Assembly (NCBI GenBank): GCA_035347995.1
Contig: DAOPQD010000002.1
Location: 23,015 to 87,014 of the forward strand
DNA from: JAAZNO01 sp012798275
GTDB lineage: Bacteria; Chloroflexota; Anaerolineae; B4-G1; SLSP01
Direction: 5' to 3'
Length of the DNA stretch: 64,000 nucleotides
Part shown: piece by piece, positions 25,015 to 33,411 of the stretch
How positions within the stretch are numbered: position 1 is the first letter of the stretch
How the letters are laid out: each line of letters begins with the position of its first letter
Notes under the pieces: generated by a model
Databases searched by the model: none
What the model was told of the DNA's origin: nothing
The model's input: the letters and a program-made list of their open reading frames with translations, nothing else
Translations under genes and position numbers: made by a program

Positions 25015-26547
25015 TCACACGTCCAGCACGCGCGTCCGGTATTGGAGCGCTTCGGCCAGGTGATGCACTTGAATGTTAGGGACGCCCTCCAGGTCGGCGA
25101 TGGTGCGGGCGACCTTCAGCACGCGATGGTAGGCCCGCGCGCTCAGGTGCATCTGGCGCATCGCCGTGCGCATGAGGGCCTGCGCATCGTCGCGGAGCGC
25201 GCAGAACTGACGCAGCTCCGCCGGTCCCATGTCGGCGTTGCAGGCCAGGCTCGTCCCCTTGAGCCGGGCGCGCTGCCGTTCGCGGGCGGCTTCGATGCGC
25301 GCGCGGATCACGGCGGAAGACTCGCCCCGCGTCGCGCTGCTCAGTTTCTCAAAGGGGACACGCGGCACTTCGATGTGAATATCAATGCGATCCAGCAGCG
25401 GGCCGGAGATGCGCTTGCGATACCGCTGGATGATGCCGATCGAACACGTGCAGGCGCGTTCCGGGTCACCGTAGTAGCCGCACGGACAGGGGTTCATCGC
25501 CGCAATGAGCATGAAATTCGCCGGGAACGTGAGGCTGCCCTGTGCCCGGCTGATGGTGACAAGTTTGTCCTCCATCGGCTGACGCATCACTTCCAGCACC
25601 TGGCCGTTGAACTCCGGCATCTCGTCCAGGAAGAGCACCCCCCGGTGCGCCAGGCTGATCTCGCCGGGGCGAGGCCAGTGTCCCCCACCCACGAGACCCG
25701 CATTGCTGATGGTGTGATGCGGCGCACGGAAGGGCCGTTGCTGGATCAGCGGGGTTTCGGGCGGCAGCATGTCGGCGACGCTGTAGATGCGCGTCACTTC
25801 CAGCGCCTCTTCGAGGGACAGCTGCGGCAGGATGCCGGGCAGGGCGCGCGCCATGAGCGTCTTCCCGGCGCCGGGCGGCCCCACCATCAGGAGATTGTGC
25901 CCGCCGGCGGCCGCCACTTCCAGCGCGCGTTTAGCGTGCTCCTGCCCCTGGATTTCAGCAAAGTCCACGACGGGAGGCGGGGGCTGCGGCGCCAGCTGCG
26001 CGCCGGCAGGCAAGGGCGACAGGGGTTGAAGCCCCTGGAGATGGGCAACGAGCTGCGCCAGGGTCTCCACCGGATAGACCGACACCTCGGGGATCAGCGC
26101 GGCTTCGGGGGCGTCACACGCCGGCACGTAGATGGCCTTGACGCCATTGTGGCGGGCCATATCGGCCACCGGCAGCACACCGCGCACATGCCGCAGCGAG
26201 CCGTCAAGCGAGAGCTCCCCCAACATCACCGCGCCCTCGAGTCGGGGAAGGGGCACCTGGCCGCTGGCAGCAAGGACGCCGATGGCAATGGGCAAATCGT
26301 ACGCCGGCCCCTCTTTGCGCAGATCGGCCGGCGCGAGATTGATGGTGATGTACTGCCCGCTGGGGAAGTTCAGCCCGCTGTTGCGAATGGCAGCGCGGAC
26401 GCGCTCCCCACTCTCGCGCACGGCGGCGTCGGGCAATCCCACGAGGATCAGCGTCCCTCCCTGCCCGGCGCGTCGGGCGTCCACCTCCACCTCGATGGGC
26501 TGGGCATCCAATCCGACAACGGCGGCGCTACCAATCTTCGCCAGCAT
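25015..26547 (-). CDS. comM: ComM/YifB-family AAA+ ATPase (Mg-chelatase-like)
   Basis: A 510-residue protein of the ComM/YifB family. It has an N-terminal Lon-like domain (about 1-170), a Walker A GPPGAGKT near residue 220, a Mg-chelatase-type AAA+ core with GVLFLDEMPEF (Walker B) and FMLIAAMNPCPCGYYGD, and the C-terminal helical Mg_chelatase_C domain. A cysteine set (CPCGYYGDPERACTCS) lies in the middle as in the family. ComM acts as a hexameric branch-migration helicase that helps integrate single-stranded DNA during transformation. It follows rsmI by 12 bases in a minus-strand operon. Length is normal. Confidence 0.95.
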   Translation of the reverse strand: MLAKIGSAAVVGLDAQPIEVEVDARRAGQGGTLILVGLPDAAVRESGERVRAAIRNSGLNFPSGQYITINLAPADLRKEGPAYDLPIAIGVLAASGQVPLPRLEGAVMLGELSLDGSLRHVRGVLPVADMARHNGVKAIYVPACDAPEAALIPEVSVYPVETLAQLVAHLQGLQPLSPLPAGAQLAPQPPPPVVDFAEIQGQEHAKRALEVAAAGGHNLLMVGPPGAGKTLMARALPGILPQLSLEEALEVTRIYSVADMLPPETPLIQQRPFRAPHHTISNAGLVGGGHWPRPGEISLAHRGVLFLDEMPEFNGQVLEVMRQPMEDKLVTISRAQGSLTFPANFMLIAAMNPCPCGYYGDPERACTCSIGIIQRYRKRISGPLLDRIDIHIEVPRVPFEKLSSATRGESSAVIRARIEAARERQRARLKGTSLACNADMGPAELRQFCALRDDAQALMRTAMRQMHLSARAYHRVLKVARTIADLEGVPNIQVHHLAEALQYRTRVLDV

Positions 26548-26559
26548 CCAGACCTCCCT

Positions 26560-27381
26560 TCACCCCATCTCCCCCGCCAACGTGTACACGTCCCGCCGCG
26601 GCCAGCCGGAAAGCGCAGCGACCTCGCGCGCGGCCTGCGAGCGCGGAAGTCCCGCCCGCAGCTTCTCCGCCAACGCCGCACGCACCCGCGATTCTTCCCA
26701 CGCCGCCGGCTCAGGATTCGCCCCGCCAATGACGAGGGTGAACTCGCCGCGGGAAGGATTAACCTCCAGAAATGCCAGGGCGCCCTCCAAATCGCCGCGC
26801 CAGAACTCCTCATGGAGCTTGGTCAATTCGCGGCACAACACCACCGGCCGGTTTCCGAGGACCTCGCGCAGCAACGCCAGCGTCGCCTGCACCCGGCGGG
26901 GGGATTCATAGCAGACGAGCGTCGCGCGCACGGCGGCGATTTCCTGCAGCGTCGCGCGCTGTTCGGAGGCCTTGCGGGGCAAAAATCCGAGGAACAAGAA
27001 GCGCGCGGTCGGCAACCCCGCCGCCGCCAACGCCGCGATGAGCGCCGACGGACCCGGCACCGGCACGACCGTCACCCCAGCATCCAGCGCCGCGCGCACC
27101 AGCGAAAAGCCCGGATCGGAGATGCCCGGCATCCCCGCCTCGGAGATCAGCGCGACATCGCCCTGCTCCAACGCCGCGAGCAGCGGCTCGAGCTTGCGCT
27201 GCTCGTTGCCCTCGAAAAACGAGGTTACCGGCGTGTGAATGCCGTAATGGTCGAGCAGGATGCGCGCCTTGCGGGTGTCTTCGGCGGCGATGAGCGCGAC
27301 CTCACCCAACACGCGCAACGCCCGGAAGGTGAGGTCCTCAAGGTTGCCGATGGGGGTGCCGACGACGTAGAGGGTGCCCAT
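26560..27381 (-). CDS. rsmI: 16S rRNA (cytidine1402-2'-O)-methyltransferase
   Basis: A 273-residue tetrapyrrole-methylase-fold enzyme. LYVVGTPIGNLEDLTFRALRVL opens the protein, and AAEDTRKARILL, ALISEAGMPGISDPG, VVPVPGPSALIAALAAAGLP, and LVCYESPRRVQATL follow in the order expected for RsmI. It methylates the ribose of C1402 in 16S rRNA with SAM. Length is close to that of the E. coli enzyme. It lies between a KaiC-like ATPase and comM with short spacers, so the three probably share one transcript. Confidence 0.96.
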   Translation of the reverse strand: MGTLYVVGTPIGNLEDLTFRALRVLGEVALIAAEDTRKARILLDHYGIHTPVTSFFEGNEQRKLEPLLAALEQGDVALISEAGMPGISDPGFSLVRAALDAGVTVVPVPGPSALIAALAAAGLPTARFLFLGFLPRKASEQRATLQEIAAVRATLVCYESPRRVQATLALLREVLGNRPVVLCRELTKLHEEFWRGDLEGALAFLEVNPSRGEFTLVIGGANPEPAAWEESRVRAALAEKLRAGLPRSQAAREVAALSGWPRRDVYTLAGEMG

Positions 27382-27398
27382 AGTTGAAGTCGTCGCTC

Positions 27399-28127
27399 TC
27401 AGCTGCGGCGGGAAATTCCACTGAGGATGGCCTGCCGGCCATGGAAAGCGCCCTCGACAATCAGGCCGCCCTGAGCGATGCGATAATGGCAGATCTCGCG
27501 GGCGTGATCGCTGCCGCGCAGTTTGAGCACCACAATCGCGCGCTGAATCTCGCTTTCGATCTCGACATAACGCATCAGGATGATGCCATCGGCCAGAAAC
27601 GACAGCGCACCGCGCCCGGCGTGTTGATACTCCGTGCGATTCTCTTCCGCGAGCAGCAGCGTCGTGATCCGCTCACGCCGCAGGCTGTTGACCAGCGTCG
27701 TGTAATACTGGCGCAGTTCGAGCCGGTCATTGGTGAGGCGGGTGAAATGGGTCGCGCTGTCGAGCACGGCCCGGCGCACGTCCGCCGACATGAAACGCCG
27801 GTAAATAAGGCTGTGCGGATCCTGCAGGCTCTCCAACAGCACCTGCGGCGAGGTGAAAATGAGATGCAGCTTCCCCTCGCGCTCCAGCGTCTGGAGGTCA
27901 AGCCCCAGCGACGCCGCGTCACGGTACAGCGATTCGGGGAATTCCTCGAAGGTGATGAAAAGCCCGCCCTCGCCCTGCTGCGCGCCGTGGATGAGGAATT
28001 GAAACGCCAGCGAAGTCTTCCCGGTTCCGGGCGCCCCGCGCACGAGCACCACCGTGCCAGGTAACAGCCCGCCACACAACATGCGATCCAGGCCGGGGAC
28101 GCCGGTGGGGACGCGCTCAATGGTCAT
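27399..28127 (-). CDS. KaiC/RadA-like RecA-fold ATPase
   Basis: A protein of about 242 residues made of one RecA-like domain of the KaiC type. It begins IERVPTGVPGLDRMLCGGLLPGTVVLVRGAPGTGKTSLAFQFL, with Walker A GAPGTGKT at about residues 31-38, and has FITFEEFPESLYRDAASLGLD, the usual catalytic-glutamate segment of KaiC-like proteins. A single domain means it is not a circadian KaiC. Such proteins are common signalling ATPases whose partner is normally unknown. ATG 28127 has GAAGGGGG close upstream. It precedes rsmI by 17 bases. Confidence 0.85.
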   Translation of the reverse strand: MTIERVPTGVPGLDRMLCGGLLPGTVVLVRGAPGTGKTSLAFQFLIHGAQQGEGGLFITFEEFPESLYRDAASLGLDLQTLEREGKLHLIFTSPQVLLESLQDPHSLIYRRFMSADVRRAVLDSATHFTRLTNDRLELRQYYTTLVNSLRRERITTLLLAEENRTEYQHAGRGALSFLADGIILMRYVEIESEIQRAIVVLKLRGSDHAREICHYRIAQGGLIVEGAFHGRQAILSGISRRS

Positions 28128-28201
28128 CATTTCCCCCTTCACCGCCCGGAGAGAGGCTCACGGTGTCGCTGATCGGAGTTGCGCAAGGCATTCCCTCCCC
28201 C

Positions 28202-28888
28202 TCACGGATTCCTGGTAAACACGATGAACGCCATGGATTTGCTGCAGAAAGGCTGGAAATCGAGGGTGATCTCCTGGGAGACGCGCACCCCGGTCTCACG
28301 GTCGTGCAGCTGCACCTTGAATTCCCCCGTCTCCGCAATCGGGTGGTCGTTGAGGAACAGCTCCCAACCGGATTCGCCGTACATCGTCGCATCGCCGGAA
28401 TGCACCGCGATGTCCAACCCGCCGCCCCAGACTCGCACCGCGTACCCGGTGAGCGGCTTGCCGTCCTGATCGTTCACCAACCCCGCCACACCCGCCCAAT
28501 TACAGCCGTAATACGGCGTCTGATATTCGATGGAGTAGCTGAACGGATAGGGCGCACGGGTTGGGCGCGGGGTGAAGGTGGCCGTCGGGCGCGGCGTGTA
28601 AGTGGGACGTGGCGTTGGTGTGAGGGTCGGCGTTGACGTGAGGGTCGGCGGGGGCGTCGGGGTGACCGTCGGCGTGCTGGTCGGCGTCCACGTGGGGGGG
28701 GCCGCAACGCCTTCCGACGTGGGGGTAGCGCTGGGAAGAAGCAACAACGCGACGCGCGTCGCCGGCGGGAAGGGATTGAGCGGCGTGTAGGGATTGAGGA
28801 GGATCAGCACATAGTAGCCGAGCACCACGACCGTCAGCCCCAACATCACCACAGTCAGCGCATTGAACAACCGCGCGTGACGTCGCAT
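28202..28888 (-). CDS. Exported protein with Thr/Pro-rich linker and C-terminal beta domain
   Basis: A 228-residue protein with an N-terminal transmembrane or signal segment (LTVVMLGLTVVVLGYYVLILL) and a Pro/Thr-rich linker at about residues 55-115 (TPT/RPT repeats). The C-terminal domain of about 110 residues starts at YSIEYQTPYYGCNWAGVAGLV. That domain has the two-cysteine pattern GCNWAGVAG...DFQPFCSK and a VNDQDGKPLTGYAVRVWGGG segment like an immunoglobulin-like or carboxypeptidase-regulatory beta sandwich. This architecture seems typical of Chloroflexota surface proteins, but I know no function. It sits between the PpiC lipoprotein and the KaiC-like gene. Confidence 0.7.
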   Translation of the reverse strand: MRRHARLFNALTVVMLGLTVVVLGYYVLILLNPYTPLNPFPPATRVALLLLPSATPTSEGVAAPPTWTPTSTPTVTPTPPPTLTSTPTLTPTPRPTYTPRPTATFTPRPTRAPYPFSYSIEYQTPYYGCNWAGVAGLVNDQDGKPLTGYAVRVWGGGLDIAVHSGDATMYGESGWELFLNDHPIAETGEFKVQLHDRETGVRVSQEITLDFQPFCSKSMAFIVFTRNP

Positions 28889-28942
28889 CCTGCCTCCTGT
28901 TGCGGAATAAAGAGTACGGAATGAAGATTACGGAAATGAAGA

Positions 28943-29908
28943 TTACGGAACGAAAATTTGAATGTCAGCCTGTTGACGCAGGCCGTCCAACCACTCACGC
29001 ACGGCCCGGTCGCGCAGCAGGCGCAAATTTTCCGCCGAGATTTCCTGATCGGGCACCCGATCCACGACCTGCACAATGTGATAGCCCAAAGCGCTGTGAA
29101 TCACGCCGCTGATCTGGCCCGGCTGCAGCGCAAAGGCCGCCTCCTCCACCTCCGGGGATGTGAGGATGCCGCGAGGCACGTAGCCCAGGTCGCCGCCGCG
29201 ATCGCGCGTGTACGTGTCCTGCGAGTAGCGCTGCGCCAGCGCCGCGAAATCCGAGCCCGCTTGCAGCTGCGCCAACACCCGCTCGGCCTCCTCCTGCGTG
29301 GAAAGCAGAATATGGCGCGCGTTGATGTGTTCGGCGTGCGTCGGGATGGCGGCGATGACGCGCTCGACCATCCGCGAGGCCACCATCTCCCGCCGCAGCT
29401 CCTGGCGCATCTGTTCGAGGGTCAGCCCTTCCCGCGCCAGGCGCTCCTCCAACGCCGCCTGGCCGATGTCGTTGACGAGGCCGGTGATCGCCGCCTCGAC
29501 TTCCTCGTCCGAGACGGTGACGCCCTCACGCGCGGCGGCCTGATTGATCAACAGCAGCTCGATGCGCATATCGAGAACCCAGCTACGGGCCTCGGCAAGC
29601 GCTTCCTGCCCCGCCGTTGAGGAGAAATCCTGCCCCTCGGCGCTCATCGTGGCCTCATAGCTGGCGACCTGCCGCTCGAACTCGGCCATGGTGATCGGTT
29701 CCCCGTTGACCAGCGCCGCCAGCGGCTCCGGCGTCGGCGTGAATTCCGGCGTGCCGGTCTCCGTCGCGGAAGGTGGAGTCGCGCTCACCGGCGTCTCCGT
29801 CGCCCGCGTGGGAGGCGGCGGCACGGTCAGCGTCGCGGACCCACATCCCGCCAGAAGCGCGCTCACCGCCAGTGCACAGCTCAACATCAATCCCATTCGT
29901 CTAAACAA
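28943..29908 (-). CDS. PpiC/SurA-type peptidyl-prolyl isomerase lipoprotein
   Basis: A protein of about 321 residues. From the TTG start at 29908 it reads MFRRMGLMLSCALAVSALLAGC, a clear lipoprotein signal, with AAGGAG seven bases upstream. A short Thr/Pro-rich spacer leads to a SurA N-terminal-like helical domain (LVNGEPITMAEFERQVASYE) and then a parvulin domain of about 90 residues (INARHILLSTQEEAERVLAQL...FAALAQRYSQDTYTRDRGGDLGYVPRG...GYHIVQVVDR). Parvulin isomerases help extracellular proteins to fold, so it fits the numerous exported proteins here. The much longer upstream frame has no ribosome site and is not used. Confidence 0.88.
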   Translation of the reverse strand: MFRRMGLMLSCALAVSALLAGCGSATLTVPPPPTRATETPVSATPPSATETGTPEFTPTPEPLAALVNGEPITMAEFERQVASYEATMSAEGQDFSSTAGQEALAEARSWVLDMRIELLLINQAAAREGVTVSDEEVEAAITGLVNDIGQAALEERLAREGLTLEQMRQELRREMVASRMVERVIAAIPTHAEHINARHILLSTQEEAERVLAQLQAGSDFAALAQRYSQDTYTRDRGGDLGYVPRGILTSPEVEEAAFALQPGQISGVIHSALGYHIVQVVDRVPDQEISAENLRLLRDRAVREWLDGLRQQADIQIFVP

Positions 29909-30131
29909 AGGCCCTCTCCTTATGTGAACACAATTCCTGCATGGCCTGATTATAGCCTCACAGCAAGATTGTGCAATTCCCACTTTGAGCCGCCGGCGCC
30001 GTTTGGCAAGCGCGGTGTTTGTGAGAAAATGGAAGCGCACCGCGCTCCAGGTCGAGGCGCGACCAGGGTGCCGCAAGGCCCAGCGCGCCGGCTTTGAGGA
30101 CAGGCACAAATTTCGGAGTGGATTCAGGCAG

Positions 30132-30803
30132 ATGCAAAGCGCTCAACTGCGGGGCAAAAAACCATTGCTGGAACACGAATCCCACTTCTGGGAACGGGGC
30201 TACCGGGCCGTCGCCGGCCTCGACGAAGCAGGACGCGGCGCGTGGGCGGGACCGGTCTACGCCGGCGCGGTGATTCTCGCGCCGCAGCTGCCGGCGCCGC
30301 CGCAGCTATCCGCCGTGCGCGATTCCAAACAGCTCTCGCCGGCGCAGCGCGAGGCGGCCTTCGCCGCGATCCAGACGACGGCTCTGGCCTGGGCGGCGGG
30401 GTGGGCCTCAGCGGTGGAGATTGACGCGCTGGGCATCGTGCCGGCGACGCGGCTGGCGATGACCCGCGCGCTGGTAGCGCTGCCTCTCCTGCCGGACGCG
30501 CTGCTCATTGATGCACTGCGCCTGCCCGAAATTCCCCTGCCTCAACAGAGCTTCCCCTTTGCGGATGCACTTGCCTTGACCGTCGCGGCGGCGAGCATCG
30601 TCGCCAAGGTCAGCCGGGACCGGTGGATGCGCGAACGCGCGGAGGTGGACTTCGGCGGCTATGGCTTCGCCCAGCACAAGGGCTACGGCACGCGCCAGCA
30701 TCAGGCAGCCCTCGCCGCGCGGGGACCGTGCGCCCTCCATCGGCGCTCCTTCGCGCCGATCGCGACGTTGGGAGACAAGGAGCGCGGCGAAGTGACGCGA
30801 TGA
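30132..30803 (+). CDS. rnhB: Ribonuclease HII
   Basis: A protein of about 223 residues. The RNase HII signature is intact: AVAGLDEAGRGAWAGPVYAGAVIL with the first two acidic residues, SKQLSPAQRE, LIDAL with the third Asp, and AAASIVAKVSRDRWM with the lysine and the fourth Asp, then YGFAQHKGYGT. RNase HII removes ribonucleotides from DNA and RNA in RNA-DNA hybrids. The frame is open upstream; ATG 30132 gives a normal length. Its TGA overlaps the ATG of the following gene. The opposite-strand PpiC gene starts about 220 bases before it. Confidence 0.94.
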   Translation: MQSAQLRGKKPLLEHESHFWERGYRAVAGLDEAGRGAWAGPVYAGAVILAPQLPAPPQLSAVRDSKQLSPAQREAAFAAIQTTALAWAAGWASAVEIDALGIVPATRLAMTRALVALPLLPDALLIDALRLPEIPLPQQSFPFADALALTVAAASIVAKVSRDRWMRERAEVDFGGYGFAQHKGYGTRQHQAALAARGPCALHRRSFAPIATLGDKERGEVTR

Positions 30804-31996
30804 AGATCGTGATGATCGGCCCCTTCGGTCTGCGTCCGCGCGGGACCATGAGCGTGCGCGCTCTGCCGCTGGCGGAGGCACTCGCCGCGCGTGGACATGC
30901 CGTAACGCTGCTCCTGCCCCCCTGGCAAAACCCCGAAGACGCCGGCCGCGCCTGGGAAGAGCGCGGCGTGCACCTCGAGAACCTGCCGCTGCCCCGTGGC
31001 CTCCCCGGCTGGTTCCAGCTGCGACTCACGCAGCAGCTCGCCCAACGCACGCGCGAGCTGCGTCCCGACGTCGTGCACGCCTTCAAACCCAAAGCTTACG
31101 CGGGATTGGCGCATCTGGCGCTGCGACGGCGCTTCCCCGTCGTCGTGGACACCGACGATTGGGAAGGTCCCGGCGGCTGGAACGAGCTGGCCTCCTATTC
31201 CCCGCCGCTCAAACGCTTCTTCGCCTGGCAGGAGCGATGGGGTCTACGTCACGCCGCCGCGGTGACTGTGGCCAGTCGCGCCCTGGAAACACTCGTGTGG
31301 GCGCAAGGGGTGCCTCCCGCGCGGGTGACCTATCTGCCCAATGGCGTCGTGGAGACAGCGCCGCGGGCGCCGGGAAACCCCGGCGCGCGTCCCACCCTGC
31401 TGCTCTACACGCGCTTCTTCGAGTTCGACCTGCACCGGCTGTGGAACGTACTCCGCCGGGTGCGCGAGGCGCGCCCCGCCACGCGGGTACTCGTCGTGGG
31501 GAAGGGGCTGTTTGGGGAGGAAGTCGCGCTCCTGCAACTGGCGCGGGATGCGGGCTGGCAGGTCGCCGAAGGGGAAACCGCGCCGCCGCACGCCGACCTC
31601 ATCTATGCCGGATGGGTGGCGCCGGAGCATCTGCCGGAGCTGTTCGCCCAGGCGCACGTCGCGCTCTATCCCTTTGACGACACGCTCATCAACCGCACCA
31701 AATGCCCGGTAAAACTGCTCGACCTGCTCGCGGCGGGGGTGCCGGTCGTCGGCGAGGCGGTAGGGCAGCTGCAGGAATTCATCCAGCCGGGGCAGACGGG
31801 GATCCTCGTCCCGCCCGGCGCCACGGAGGCGTTCGTGCAGGCGCTGCTAGCGCTGCTCGCCGATCCAGCGCAAGCGCAGGCGCTCGGCGCACGCGCTGCC
31901 GAAGCCGTGCGCGCGCACTTCAGCTGGACGGAGCTGGCAGCTCGCGCCGAAGCGACCTACGAGCTGGCGCGGGCGGGTTCCACCACGTCCCGCTAG
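30800..31996 (+). CDS. Glycosyltransferase family 4
   Basis: A 398-residue GT-B enzyme beginning MKIVMIGPFGLRPRGTMSVRALPLAEALAARGH, with VVDTDDWEGPGGWNE and YLPNGV in the middle and KCPVKLLDLLAAGVPVVGEAVGQLQEF in the donor domain. It overlaps rnhB by four bases (ATGA). It stands apart from the main polysaccharide locus and has no other sugar gene next to it. Its stop codon overlaps the convergent HD-domain gene stop (CTAG). Donor and acceptor unknown. Confidence 0.85.
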   Translation: MKIVMIGPFGLRPRGTMSVRALPLAEALAARGHAVTLLLPPWQNPEDAGRAWEERGVHLENLPLPRGLPGWFQLRLTQQLAQRTRELRPDVVHAFKPKAYAGLAHLALRRRFPVVVDTDDWEGPGGWNELASYSPPLKRFFAWQERWGLRHAAAVTVASRALETLVWAQGVPPARVTYLPNGVVETAPRAPGNPGARPTLLLYTRFFEFDLHRLWNVLRRVREARPATRVLVVGKGLFGEEVALLQLARDAGWQVAEGETAPPHADLIYAGWVAPEHLPELFAQAHVALYPFDDTLINRTKCPVKLLDLLAAGVPVVGEAVGQLQEFIQPGQTGILVPPGATEAFVQALLALLADPAQAQALGARAAEAVRAHFSWTELAARAEATYELARAGSTTSR

Positions 31997-32571
31997 GCGG
32001 GACCGGCCACGCCCAGCTCCGCCGCAATTCCCTGCAGGGCGCCGAGCACCACGCCGATATGCTCGTCAAGGGGGACACCCAACAGGGCGGCGCCCCGCTC
32101 CATGTCCTCGCGCTTCGCGCCGGCCGCAAAGGCGCGATCCTTCCACTTTTTTTTGACCGAACTCACCTGCACATCGAGGATAGATTTGCTCGGCCGCACC
32201 AGCGCTACCGCCAGGATCAGGCCGGTGAGCTCGTCCACGGCATAGAGGCTTTTTTCCAGGGAGCTTGCCGGCGTCACGCCGGTGAGATCCGGCGCGTGCG
32301 CCTGCACCGCGCGGATGATGACCTCAGGCCAGCCGCGCTCGCGCAGAATCTGCGTCCCCTTGAAGGGATGCCCTTCCGGTCCAAGGTCGGGATAGCGCTC
32401 GTAATCGAAGTCGTGGATCAGGCCCACGATGGCCCACGGCTCCTCCTCCTCACCGAAGCGCCGCGCATACGCGCGCATAGCGGCCTCCACGGCCAGCGCG
32501 TGCTTGAGGAGATGGGGATTTTGGGTGAATTCGGTCAAAAGTTGCCAGGCATCTTCACGGGTTGGAAACAT
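31993..32571 (-). CDS. HD-domain phosphohydrolase-like protein
   Basis: A 192-residue protein with an HD metal-binding layout: HLLKHALAVEAAM (first His), GLIHDFDYERY (HD pair) and a later Asp in YAVDELTGLI. Proteins of this size and shape are often annotated as HDIG-domain hydrolases. The substrate may be a nucleotide or an unknown phosphate ester. The gene ends in an overlap with the glycosyltransferase stop and is about 80 bases downstream of the DUF218 gene on the same strand. Confidence 0.8.
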   Translation of the reverse strand: MFPTREDAWQLLTEFTQNPHLLKHALAVEAAMRAYARRFGEEEEPWAIVGLIHDFDYERYPDLGPEGHPFKGTQILRERGWPEVIIRAVQAHAPDLTGVTPASSLEKSLYAVDELTGLILAVALVRPSKSILDVQVSSVKKKWKDRAFAAGAKREDMERGAALLGVPLDEHIGVVLGALQGIAAELGVAGPA

Positions 32572-32584
32572 ACGCAGCTCCTGT

Positions 32585-32642
32585 TTGAATGGGTAATGGG
32601 GTAATGGAGTGATGGGTAATGGGTGATGGGGGAAGGGCCATG
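32585..32642. repeat. TGATGGG/TAATGGG heptamer repeat array
   Basis: The spacer between the DUF218 gene and the HD-domain gene contains repeated GGTAATGG, GTGATGG and GGTGATGG words, the best array of this repeat family in the window. It lies directly upstream of the HD-domain gene. Confidence 0.7.
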
Positions 32643-32649
32643 ACGCGCC

Positions 32650-33294
32650 CTAGGGGAAGATGGGAAGGGGGTCCCCCAACACCGGCAGGGGATGGCCGAT
32701 GTGGACATCGAACCACGCCTGCCACAGCGCCGGGATCTCCCGCACCCAATACCAGAAAATCCGGACATACGCCAGCCGATCGGCTTTGACGCCGATGGCG
32801 TCCACTCCCAGGCCCCGGCACGTCAGCAAAGCGCGGGGCAGATGGTACCGTTGGGTCACCAGGATCACCTCCTGTACCTGGAAGATCTCTTTGGCCCGAT
32901 AGCAGGTGTCGTAGGTGCGACGGCCGGCGTAATCCAGGACGATGTCCTCGCGGGGCACGCCGCGTGAAAGGGCGTATTCCAGCATCTTCGCCGGTTCGTT
33001 GTATTCTACCACGCGATTATCGCCGCTGAAGAGCAATTTTTCGACCTTGCCCGTCTCGTAGAGGCGCACAGCCGTCTCCACACGATCCAGCAGGATGTTG
33101 CTGAGCATGCCGTTGGGCCAATAGCCCGCGCCAAAGACCACCGCCACCGGCCGCGGCGGGACGCTCTCCAGGTCGGCATAGATGCTGTCGCGGTAGCGAT
33201 AGCGGAGCGTCCACCATGTCCACAGGCCCAGGAAAACGCCCCCTGCCAGCAAGACCGCCAGGACGCTCAAAATCCAGCGTGTTGATTTTCGCAT
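32650..33294 (-). CDS. DUF218 (SanA/ElyC/YdcF-like) membrane protein
   Basis: A 214-residue protein with one N-terminal transmembrane helix (ILSVLAVLLAGGVFLGLWTWW) and a DUF218 domain. Family signs are VAVVFGAGYWPNGMLS, LLFSGDN, AKMLEYALSRGVPREDIVLDYAGRRTYDTCYRA and VILVTQRYHLPRALLTCRGLGVDAIG. SanA and ElyC of E. coli influence envelope integrity and peptidoglycan or lipid-carrier metabolism, though the biochemical activity is still unclear. ATG 33294 follows a GAGGAG-rich ribosome site. Confidence 0.9.
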   Translation of the reverse strand: MRKSTRWILSVLAVLLAGGVFLGLWTWWTLRYRYRDSIYADLESVPPRPVAVVFGAGYWPNGMLSNILLDRVETAVRLYETGKVEKLLFSGDNRVVEYNEPAKMLEYALSRGVPREDIVLDYAGRRTYDTCYRAKEIFQVQEVILVTQRYHLPRALLTCRGLGVDAIGVKADRLAYVRIFWYWVREIPALWQAWFDVHIGHPLPVLGDPLPIFP

Positions 33295-33411
33295 TTTTTT
33301 CTCCTCCTCCCCAGTGTTTCGCTGGGGAGGGGCCATCTAAAGCCACGGATCACGAAAGTTCATCAATTGTTACCTGACTACATAGCGCCAGGTTGAACAG
33401 TAATACTTCAA

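Noticed and set aside
24595..27387. A 930-codon plus-strand open frame
   Set aside because: It covers comM and rsmI on the opposite strand with Arg/Gln/His-rich composition and no motifs, so it is a shadow frame.
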